This document shows positions 6,978-13,449 of a stretch of DNA of 19,424 bases, piece after piece (position 1 is the first letter of the stretch; every line of letters starts with the position of its first letter). The notes under the pieces are model-generated. The model did not search any database and was not told the origin of the DNA. It saw only the letters and a list, made by a program, of their open reading frames with translations. Where the stretch lies: contig CAKUIK010000042.1 in the NCBI GenBank assembly GCA_934661005.1, positions 1-19,424 of the forward strand, written 5' to 3'. Source of the DNA: an uncultured Slackia sp. (GTDB taxonomy: Bacteria; Actinomycetota; Coriobacteriia; Coriobacteriales; Eggerthellaceae). The translations under genes were made by a program, and so were the position numbers.

Positions 6978-7838
6978 ATGGCACAAGAGGTTAAGGCTCC
7001 GAAGATTTCCGGTGCTCCCGAATTCGGCAAGTGGATCTCTCCCGAAGAGTCGCTCGGCCAGCGTTTGAAGGGCAAGAAAATCTTGCTCACGGGCACCACG
7101 AAGGGCGTGGGCCATGTGACGCAGGAGCTGCTGTGCGCTCAGGGCGCCATCGTGTGCGGCTCTGGTCGTTCCAAGGGCGTTGCCGCGGCGTATGCCGAAG
7201 AGCTTCGCGCTAAAGGCTATCAGGCTTACGGCGACGATTGCGACCTGTCCGATTACGAGGCCGTGAAGAAGTGGGTCGCCGAGTGCGCCGAGCGCATGGG
7301 CGGCATCGACGTCGTCATCAACAACGCGTCGCACCCTGGCATGGCTCCCTTCGGCGAGATGACTCCCGAGATTTGGAACTATGGCATCGAAAACGAGCTC
7401 AACCTGGTCTACAACGTGTGCAACTGCGCATGGCCGTACCTGCAGAAGGCCGAGGGCGGCGCTTCCATCATCATCACCGCTTCCACCTGCGGCCTGCAGG
7501 GTTCCAACTCGCCCCAGGCGTGCCACGCTGCCGCTAAGGGCGCCTGCATCGCCATGGCTCGCCAGCTCGCTGCTGAAGGCGGCCCCTTCGGCATTCGCTG
7601 CAACTCTGTGACCCCGGGCCTGGTGTGGACCGAGGCTATGGCCAACATCCCGAAGGAAATGGCGACGGGCCTCATCGCCGCGCAAACCACGCAGCGCGCC
7701 ATCGACCCCATGGACATCGCCTACACCTACCTGTTCCTGGCTTCTGACGAATCTCGCCAGATTACCGCGACCAACATCGCCGTCGACGGCGGCTGCGCTG
7801 GCGCTGTGACGGGCGGCATGCAGGGCGAAATCGAGTAA
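6978..7838 (+). CDS. ddr: Dihydrodaidzein reductase (DHDR)
   Basis: A 286-residue short-chain dehydrogenase/reductase, the same length as characterised dihydrodaidzein reductases and matching my memory of them over long stretches (GKWISPEES, GDCxLSDY-like region, NNASHPGMAPFGEMTPEIWN, SPQACHAAAKGA, MQGEIE end). It reduces the C4 ketone of dihydrodaidzein to the alcohol tetrahydrodaidzein with a nicotinamide cofactor. The cofactor loop is TGTTKGVG (38-45), NNAS is at 115-118, and a Ser/Thr pair lies at 169-170. The catalytic YxxxK appears as His183-xxx-Lys187, so the usual Tyr is replaced by His. The N-terminal 30 residues precede the Rossmann fold as an extension. A hairpin terminator follows 14 bases after the stop, so this gene may end the first transcript. 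Confidence 0.94.
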   Translation: MAQEVKAPKISGAPEFGKWISPEESLGQRLKGKKILLTGTTKGVGHVTQELLCAQGAIVCGSGRSKGVAAAYAEELRAKGYQAYGDDCDLSDYEAVKKWVAECAERMGGIDVVINNASHPGMAPFGEMTPEIWNYGIENELNLVYNVCNCAWPYLQKAEGGASIIITASTCGLQGSNSPQACHAAAKGACIAMARQLAAEGGPFGIRCNSVTPGLVWTEAMANIPKEMATGLIAAQTTQRAIDPMDIAYTYLFLASDESRQITATNIAVDGGCAGAVTGGMQGEIE

Positions 7839-7851
7839 GTCCGAGTATTTC

Positions 7852-7889
7852 GAAGGCGCGTTTCTCGTTGGGGCGCGCCTTCTTTCTTC
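7852..7889 (+). terminator. Terminator or attenuator inside the isoflavone cluster
   Basis: GAAGGCGCG (7852-7860) pairs perfectly with CGCGCCTTC (7874-7882), followed by TTTCTT. It lies between the DHDR gene and the first membrane-protein gene. It may end most transcripts here, or let a fraction through so that the downstream genes are made at a lower level. Confidence 0.75.
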
Positions 7890-7933
7890 GCGCGGATGAT
7901 TGGGGCATTCGCGCAGTTCGAAAGGGGAATTTC

Positions 7934-8422
7934 ATGAAGGGTCCACAAGGGTTCGCCATGTTCGTGAACATCGGTATGAACATTGTTTTGGGCGTTCTTA
8001 TCACCATCTGCTTCGATTTCACGCTGCAGGCCATGATTGGCGTGCCGTTCGTGACGCCCGAAGTGGTTATTGGCACCATTATCTCGAGCTTCTGCGTGGG
8101 CTTTACTGCCGGCACGCTCGTTCCCGCGATGGATTGGGGCATGAAGCTCGCGGGTGCCTTGAAGGTGAAGCCCGGTGGAATCGGCATGCATATCTGCTGT
8201 TCGGTGATGCTCGGCCTTTGCATGGGCGTGTGCATTACCATTGGCAACTTCCTTATTGCCGATTTGGGCACGAAGGGCCTCGGCGGCGCTGTTGCCGACA
8301 TCACTATGGCAATGCCCATCATCGTGGCATATGCCATCGTGTTCGTGCTTATTTTCCTGAAGCCTGTTCAGATTCTTGGCGCGAAAGTTTTGGGCTTCGA
8401 TCCTTCCAAACCTGCCGCTTAA
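7934..8422 (+). CDS. Small membrane protein, paralogue 1
   Basis: A 162-residue integral membrane protein with about four hydrophobic segments (residues about 8-30, 42-62, 78-102 and 115-142). I do not recognise a characterised family; the pattern of paired helices recalls two DUF2798-like halves, which is a weak impression. The first half carries SFCVGFTAGTLVPAMDWG and the second CMGVC and FLKPVQILGAKVLGF. A paralogue lies at 10854-11336 and shares the start MKGPQGF, GFTAG, PAM-WG, LG-CMG and FLKP. The two copies bracket the daidzein reductase gene. Uptake of isoflavones, export of equol, or membrane anchoring of an enzyme are all possible; none is shown by the sequence. AAAGGGGA lies 5 bases before the chosen ATG. 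Confidence 0.8.
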   Translation: MKGPQGFAMFVNIGMNIVLGVLITICFDFTLQAMIGVPFVTPEVVIGTIISSFCVGFTAGTLVPAMDWGMKLAGALKVKPGGIGMHICCSVMLGLCMGVCITIGNFLIADLGTKGLGGAVADITMAMPIIVAYAIVFVLIFLKPVQILGAKVLGFDPSKPAA

Positions 8423-8493
8423 GCGCGTTGCGCGCGGCGGGAATCTCCTACTGAAGACTGATTTCTAGAATTGCAACGAACAAGGGGGTTCGA

Positions 8494-10428
8494 ATGCAGC
8501 ATCCTAAGTATCCTAACCTGTTTTCCAAGGGCAAGGTTGGCAAGCTCACGGTGAAGAATCGCGTGATTCGCAACTCCATGGGCACGTATCTCAATATTGG
8601 CAAGACCTGCGATTTGTCTGACCGCAACCTGAAGCACGCGGCTGAAGCTGCCGAGGGCGGCCCGGGCATCGTGTTTTTGGACAACTGCCTTATTATGGAA
8701 GGCTATCACATGGGCCTTGCCGCCTATGACGACACCTACATCCCCGGGCTTTCCATGCTCGCCGAGGCCATGCATGATCATGGCGCCATCGCCGGCATGC
8801 AGCTCGCGCATCCCGGCCGCGACATGGGCTTCGCTGGCGGCGACGACGCCGTTGCGCCTTCGGCGGTGCTGCCTGAAATCATGATCAACGCCGGCGCGGC
8901 GATTCCGCGTCCTTTGACCATTGATGAGATTTACCAGATTGAAGATCAATATGGCAAAGCTGCACTGCGCGTGAAGCAGGCCGGCTTCGATTTGGTGGAA
9001 GTCCACGGCGCGTGCGGTTGCCTGCCGTGCAATTTCCTCTCGCCGCACGACAACCAGCGAAACGATATCTATGGCGGCTCGCTGTTCAATCGCCAGCGTT
9101 TCTTGGTTGAAACCATTCGCGCCATCAAGCGCTATGTCGGCCCCGATTTCCCTGTGAGCGTGAAGCTCGACATGGACGACTGCGAGCCCGACGGCATTCG
9201 CTTGGACGAGTGCATCGACACCTGCAAGGTGCTCGAGCGCGAGGGCGTTGCGCTTTTGAACCTGGTCACTGCGACGCATGTGACGGCGAACTTCTCCACG
9301 AGCTTCTACCCGTGGTCGTATTGCGCCGACATGGCCGCCAAGGTGAAGGAGCAGGTGCATATTCCCGTTATGGTGACGGGCGCCATTCAGTCGCCCGAGG
9401 CCGCCGAGAAGATTCTCGCCGACGGCAAGGTCGACTTCGTGGGCACCGCGCGCCAGTGCCTGGCCGACCAGGCGTGGGTCGAAAAGGCTCGCACCGGCCA
9501 CGAGGAAGATATTCGCCCCTGCATCCGTTGCCAAATCGGCTGCACCGACCGCGGCATTCTGGGGCATCATCCCATTTCGTGCGCGACCAATCCTACGCTG
9601 TTCCATTATTACGAGGAGCTCTACCCCAAGGCCGAAACGCCGAAAAACGTTGCCGTCGTGGGTGCGGGCCCTGCGGGTTGCGAGGCTGCGCTCACGCTGA
9701 AGAAGCGCGGCCACAACGTGGTCGTGTTCGAGAAGCGCGAGATTGGCGGCACGATGATCGAAGCCGGCGCCGCGTGGTACAAGTCGGACATCAACCGCTT
9801 CATCGAGTATCATCGCACGCAGCTCAAGAAGCACAACATCGAGGTTCGCAAGCAGGAAGTCACGCCTGAAGACATCGCGGCGGGTGGCTTCGACGCTTGC
9901 ATCGTGGCCATTGGTGGCGAGCCGCGTAAGCTTCATGTGCCGGGTATCGATAAGCCCATCGTGACCGAGGGCATCGATTTCCTCTACGGCTCGAAGAAGG
10001 TTGAAGGCAAAACTGCCGTTGTGGTGGGCGGCGCTACCACCACGGCCGAAATTGCGCTCGATTTGGCCGAAAAGGGCATGGATGTGACCATCGTGAAGCG
10101 TGGCACGAAGTTCCTGAACCCTGCCGGTTGCCAGATGGACATCGAATACACCATTCGCCTCCAGCAGCATGGCGTGAAGCTCATGACGGGCTATCGTCTC
10201 GATAGCGTGACCGACACCTCGGCCATCGCGATTGACCAGTACGGCGAAACCGTCGAGCTTCCTTGCGACAACGTGGTTATTTCCGCCGGCTTCCTCAATC
10301 GTCCTGGATTCGCCGAGAAGCTCGAGGAAATCAGCGACATGGCCGTGTACATGGCGGGCGACTGCAAGAAGGTCGCGGAAATTCCCGACGCGACCCATGC
10401 TGGCTACGCCGTAGCGCGCATGGTGTAG
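8494..10428 (+). CDS. dzr: Daidzein reductase (DZNR)
   Basis: A 644-residue multidomain flavoenzyme of the 2,4-dienoyl-CoA reductase/old yellow enzyme group, equal in length to known daidzein reductases. It reduces the C2-C3 double bond of daidzein to dihydrodaidzein. Domains: an FMN-binding TIM barrel (1-370), a [4Fe-4S] site with Cys343, Cys346, Cys350 and Cys363 (CX2CX3CX12C), an FAD motif VVGAGPAGCEAA (388-399), and an NAD(P)H motif VVVGGATTTAEIA (509-521) with YMAGD near the C-terminus. In the barrel, the HGAHGYL segment typical of the family reads HGACGCLPCN (171-180), so the His and the catalytic Tyr are both Cys. AAGGGGG lies 5 bases before the ATG. The gene is flanked by two paralogous membrane-protein genes. 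Confidence 0.93.
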   Translation: MQHPKYPNLFSKGKVGKLTVKNRVIRNSMGTYLNIGKTCDLSDRNLKHAAEAAEGGPGIVFLDNCLIMEGYHMGLAAYDDTYIPGLSMLAEAMHDHGAIAGMQLAHPGRDMGFAGGDDAVAPSAVLPEIMINAGAAIPRPLTIDEIYQIEDQYGKAALRVKQAGFDLVEVHGACGCLPCNFLSPHDNQRNDIYGGSLFNRQRFLVETIRAIKRYVGPDFPVSVKLDMDDCEPDGIRLDECIDTCKVLEREGVALLNLVTATHVTANFSTSFYPWSYCADMAAKVKEQVHIPVMVTGAIQSPEAAEKILADGKVDFVGTARQCLADQAWVEKARTGHEEDIRPCIRCQIGCTDRGILGHHPISCATNPTLFHYYEELYPKAETPKNVAVVGAGPAGCEAALTLKKRGHNVVVFEKREIGGTMIEAGAAWYKSDINRFIEYHRTQLKKHNIEVRKQEVTPEDIAAGGFDACIVAIGGEPRKLHVPGIDKPIVTEGIDFLYGSKKVEGKTAVVVGGATTTAEIALDLAEKGMDVTIVKRGTKFLNPAGCQMDIEYTIRLQQHGVKLMTGYRLDSVTDTSAIAIDQYGETVELPCDNVVISAGFLNRPGFAEKLEEISDMAVYMAGDCKKVAEIPDATHAGYAVARMV

Positions 10429-10502
10429 CGGCCTCTATTTCAAGGGCGCGCGAGCATCTTCTGCCCACGCGCCCACGTCCTCTCGATGCATATTCCCAGT
10501 AT

Positions 10503-10538
10503 GAGGAAGTCGCCCAATCGGACGGCTTCCTCGTATTT
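10503..10538 (+). terminator. Hairpin, possible terminator after the DZNR gene
   Basis: GAGGAAG (10503-10509) pairs with CTTCCTC (10526-10532), and the stem continues inward with one mismatch to an AATC loop. The tail GTATTTCG is only weakly T-rich, so it may be an mRNA-end stabiliser or an inefficient terminator. Confidence 0.5.
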
Positions 10539-10734
10539 CGCAATGGGTCGGCAAGGGGAGGGAAAGAATGTCACTCCGAGCAAAGGGAGGGAAAGCAAAA
10601 AGAGTTTGCGTTTCGAAATAAGACATGGGCCAATGCCGTTCGCGGTGGCAGATGCCCTGTCCAGTTCTTGGGTGGCCCCGTCGCGCTATGCCTCGTTGAC
10701 TTATTGCGTGTCTCGCATGGGGAAATTTTCGCTG

Positions 10735-10753
10735 TTCAAATAGCCTATCGGCT
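10735..10753. promoter_or_regulatory. Operator-like inverted repeat before paralogue 2
   Basis: AGCC-TATC-GGCT (10742-10753) lies just after a -35-like TTCAAA (10735-10740) and about 100 bases before the second membrane-protein gene. The layout resembles that at 3013-3029 before the first cluster gene, although the spacer is one base longer. The -10 is not clear. Confidence 0.25.
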
Positions 10754-10853
10754 TGGTCGTTTACCCTGGTCGAGCGCAAGGGGGCCCTTCTTCTCGCAGT
10801 ATGCTTTCCACGCCTTGAAGGCATGGTTTGGCGGTTATAAGGAGGGAACCCCC

Positions 10854-11336
10854 ATGAAGGGACCACAGGGCTTCGTAATGTTCATGAACATCGTTTTGAA
10901 TCTGGTGCTTGGCTTAATCGTGAGCGCAGCGATGCAGTTGTATGCCGCGGGGTCAATCAATGGAGCAAGCTTGGCATCGTCTATGCTGTTGAGTTTCGTT
11001 ATTGGCTTTACCGCAGGCTCGCTTATTCCTGCCATGAACTGGGGGTATGCAATTGCTGGCAAACTTGGGTTGAAGTCTGGATCGTTTCTTGAATATATTG
11101 CCGTGTCGGTGACGCTTGGTATTTGCATGGGCACCGTAATTTGCTGCTATTGCTCGCTCGTCAACAACATTCCGCTCGGCGCCACTGCGGTTTTGGGATT
11201 CATCGCCCACTTCTGCCCGTTTATTTGCCTTGTTGCGAGCGCATGCGTATTCGTGTTCTTGAAGCCTGCCATGGCGCTTGGCATTAAGGTGAGTGGCTTC
11301 AATCCAGCCGCGGCTCCGGCTCCCGAAGCTGAATAA
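10854..11336 (+). CDS. Small membrane protein, paralogue 2
   Basis: A 160-residue integral membrane protein with about four hydrophobic segments. It is clearly paralogous to the protein at 7934-8422: same start (MKGPQGF), SFVIGFTAGSLIPAMNWG in the first half, TLGICMG at the third helix and FLKPAMALGIKVSGFNP near the end. It finishes with an Ala/Pro-rich tail (AAAPAPEAE). The family is not one I can name, and the function is unknown; co-location with daidzein reductase suggests isoflavone or equol movement, or another membrane task of the pathway. The ribosome site AAGGAGGGAA (10839-10848) is strong. The start at 10854 is the one shared with the paralogue; the frame stays open far upstream by chance within the DZNR gene. 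A terminator follows the stop by 17 bases. Confidence 0.8.
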   Translation: MKGPQGFVMFMNIVLNLVLGLIVSAAMQLYAAGSINGASLASSMLLSFVIGFTAGSLIPAMNWGYAIAGKLGLKSGSFLEYIAVSVTLGICMGTVICCYCSLVNNIPLGATAVLGFIAHFCPFICLVASACVFVFLKPAMALGIKVSGFNPAAAPAPEAE

Positions 11337-11353
11337 ACTACGATTTTGTAATC

Positions 11354-11391
11354 GGCCCCTGCTCGCGTCTGTTGCGGCCAGGGGCCATTTT
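11354..11391 (+). terminator. Terminator closing the isoflavone genes
   Basis: GGCCCCTG (11354-11361) pairs perfectly with CAGGGGCC (11379-11386), followed by ATTTTGG. It separates the isoflavone genes from the hydrogenase operon. Confidence 0.75.
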
Positions 11392-11610
11392 GGCTTGCAG
11401 CGCTGCCGTGTGGGTAAATTTCGACAGAGCAAATACCCTATCGGATGAACTAATTAGCCTATTCGAACGTGGGATGCCACGGCTTCCCACAGTACACTTT
11501 CAGTGTTTGAACGTATGGCTGGCGGTGCGTATGGCGGTTCGCGGGGTGGCGGTCGTCAGGGGAAGTGCCGAATGGCCATGCGCGAACCCATATATTGAAA
11601 AGGGGGATGT
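11392..11610 (+). promoter_or_regulatory. Upstream region of the hydrogenase operon
   Basis: This 219-base gap must hold the promoter of the hydrogenase operon, since a terminator precedes it. No clear sigma-70 pair is seen; TTCGACA (11420-11426) and TACACT (11493-11498) are weak candidates. Two inverted repeats stand out: GTGGGA (11469-11474) with TCCCAC (11485-11490), and ACACT-TTC-AGTGT (11494-11506). CCTATCGG occurs at 11437-11444 and also at 10744-10751. The ribosome site of the next gene is AGGGGGA (11601-11607). No gene is visible here. Confidence 0.4.
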
Positions 11611-13449
11611 ATGGCGAGATTGTCTGTAGCGCCGCGCGCGAAAGACGACGGCAAGTTCGGCTCGTTTGTCGAAGAGTATGAGCGACGCGTTGAAGCGACG
11701 CCTCCGGGCATGTGCGCGGTGGCGTTCCAGCTCGACTTGCTGCGTGCCGGGGGTTGCCAAGCGTGCGGCAAGTGCGTGCCGTGCCGCGAGGGCATTGCGC
11801 GCATTGAGCAATTGCTCGAAGAGGTGCTTGCGTTCGACGCGGAACCTGGCGCGCTTGATGAGATTCGTGCGCAGGCGATTGCTGTGCGCGACACGGCCGA
11901 CTGCGCTATCGGCTGGCATGCGGCCGAGGTGCTGCTCAATGGCCTCGATACGTTCAAGGCGGAGTTCGAAAGCCACGTTAGCCAGAAGCAATGCCGCGAA
12001 GGCGTTGCCCAAACGGTGCCGTGCGAAACGCTGTGCCCGGCGCATGTGAATGTGCCCGCCTATGTGGCGCTTGCAGGCGCGGGCGATTATGCGGGCGCCA
12101 TTGGCATGATTCGCAAAGACAACCCGTTTCCCACGGCATGCGCCTATGTGTGCGAGCATCCGTGCGAGAACCGTTGCCGCCGCACGCTTATTGATGCCCC
12201 CATCAACATTCGCGGCATCAAGAAGTTCGCCGTCGACCAGCTTGCCGCCGATAAGGTCGCAACGCCTGTGCCTGCTGCCGCGACGGGCAAGAAGGTCGCT
12301 ATCGTGGGCGGCGGCCCGAGCGGCCTGACCTGCGCGTATTTCTGCGCGCTTATGGGCCATGAGGTGCATGTGTTCGAGATGCGCAAGCAGCTCGGCGGCA
12401 TGATGCGCTATGGCATTCCCGCTTACCGCTTCCCGCGAGAGCGCCTCGATGAAGACGTGCGCGCCATTGTCGACGCGGGAGATATTACCGTGCATACCGA
12501 GGTGCGTATCGATACCGATGGCATGAAGCGCCTTTCCGCCGAATACGATGCGGTGTATGTGGCGATTGGTGCGCAGGGCGGCAAAACGCTGCGTCTCGAT
12601 GGTGCCGACGCGCAAGGCGTGATGAGCGCGGTCGATTTGCTCACGAAGATCGGCGATGGCGAATATCCCGATTTCACGGGCAAAAACGTGGTGGTTATCG
12701 GTGGCGGCAACGTCGCTATGGACTGCGCCCGCACGAGCGTTCGTGCCGGCGCGGCGAGCGTGACGGTTGCGTACCGCCGTCGCCTGGAAGATATGACGGC
12801 CCTTCGCGCCGAAATCGATTCTGCGATGCAGGAAGGCGTCGAGATGATGACGCTTCAGGCGCCCGATCACATTGAAGTCGAAGATGGCCATGTGGCGGCG
12901 TTGTACACGCAGCCGCAGTTCATCGGCCCGGTGAAGCGCGGCCGCCCTGCGCCGCAAACCGCCGACAAGCCGCTTGTGCGCATTCCTGCCGACGTGGTGC
13001 TTATCGCTGTGGGCCAAGATATCGAAAGTGCGCCGTTCGAAGAGGCGGGCATGCAAGCTGACCGCACCTATTTCGAGGCCGACGATGGCTTGAAGTCGGT
13101 CGGAGCGCTCGACAACGTGTTCGTGGGCGGCGACTGCCAGGTTGGTCCGAAAACGGTGATTATCGCCATTGGCGCCGGCAAGGTTGCCGCGCGCAATATC
13201 GACGATTTTCTCGGCTTCGATCACGAGCTCGATTGCGGCGTCGCCGTGCCGCCCGCTGCTGCGAATTGGCGCACGCCCTGCGGCCGCGTGAATATCGTGG
13301 AACGCCCGGCGCGCGAGCGCAAGGGCGACTTCGATGCCGTCGAGGTTGAAATGACGGCTGAAGAGGCGTTCCAGGAGGCACGCCGCTGCCTGCGTTGCGA
13401 CCATTACGGTTGCGGAGTTCTCGACGAGGGAAGGGTCCAATATGTGTAA
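11611..13449 (+). CDS. NuoF-type iron-sulfur domain fused to GltD-like flavoprotein
   Basis: A 612-residue oxidoreductase, probably the NAD(P)H-reacting partner of the hydrogenase. The N-terminus is like the last part of NuoF/HydB only: CGKCVPCREG with Cys52, Cys55 and Cys58, plus Cys98, for a [4Fe-4S] cluster. The FMN/NADH domain of true HydB is missing. A GltD-like module follows (about 120-535): an iron-sulfur region (Cys138, Cys142, Cys177, Cys181, Cys185, Cys189), the FAD motif GGGPSG (233-238), and the nucleotide motif GGGNVAMDCARTSVR (364-378) with YRR (388-390), which may favour NADPH. The C-terminus adds CLRCDHYGC (593-601), another likely cluster site. The gene overlaps hydA by 8 bases, so the two are surely made together. 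Similar GltD-type partners accompany hydrogenases in other anaerobes; bifurcation is possible but not proven by sequence. Confidence 0.85.
   Translation: MARLSVAPRAKDDGKFGSFVEEYERRVEATPPGMCAVAFQLDLLRAGGCQACGKCVPCREGIARIEQLLEEVLAFDAEPGALDEIRAQAIAVRDTADCAIGWHAAEVLLNGLDTFKAEFESHVSQKQCREGVAQTVPCETLCPAHVNVPAYVALAGAGDYAGAIGMIRKDNPFPTACAYVCEHPCENRCRRTLIDAPINIRGIKKFAVDQLAADKVATPVPAAATGKKVAIVGGGPSGLTCAYFCALMGHEVHVFEMRKQLGGMMRYGIPAYRFPRERLDEDVRAIVDAGDITVHTEVRIDTDGMKRLSAEYDAVYVAIGAQGGKTLRLDGADAQGVMSAVDLLTKIGDGEYPDFTGKNVVVIGGGNVAMDCARTSVRAGAASVTVAYRRRLEDMTALRAEIDSAMQEGVEMMTLQAPDHIEVEDGHVAALYTQPQFIGPVKRGRPAPQTADKPLVRIPADVVLIAVGQDIESAPFEEAGMQADRTYFEADDGLKSVGALDNVFVGGDCQVGPKTVIIAIGAGKVAARNIDDFLGFDHELDCGVAVPPAAANWRTPCGRVNIVERPARERKGDFDAVEVEMTAEEAFQEARRCLRCDHYGCGVLDEGRVQYV

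Larger units (their letters stand above)
10429..10853 (+). other. Long gap between the DZNR gene and membrane paralogue 2
   Basis: A 425-base gap with no convincing gene. It holds a GC hairpin (GGGCGCG 10444-10450 against CGCGCCC 10468-10474), a longer hairpin at 10503-10532, a purine-rich stretch with GGGAGGGAAAG twice (around 10556 and 10590), and an operator-like inverted repeat at 10742-10753. An 85-codon frame at 10486-10743 has no recognisable protein character. The gap probably holds the end of one transcript and the promoter of the next. Confidence 0.5.

Noticed and set aside
8419..10398. Long minus-strand frame antisense to the DZNR gene
   Set aside because: Shadow of the GC-rich third codon positions of the DZNR gene; low-complexity product.
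10486..10743. 85-codon frame between the DZNR gene and membrane paralogue 2
   Set aside because: No ribosome site, no domain or membrane pattern, and it runs through two hairpins; better explained as non-coding.
10263..11336. Long frame joining the end of the DZNR gene to membrane paralogue 2
   Set aside because: The frame is open by chance; the strong ribosome site at 10839-10848 and the start shared with the paralogue define the real gene.
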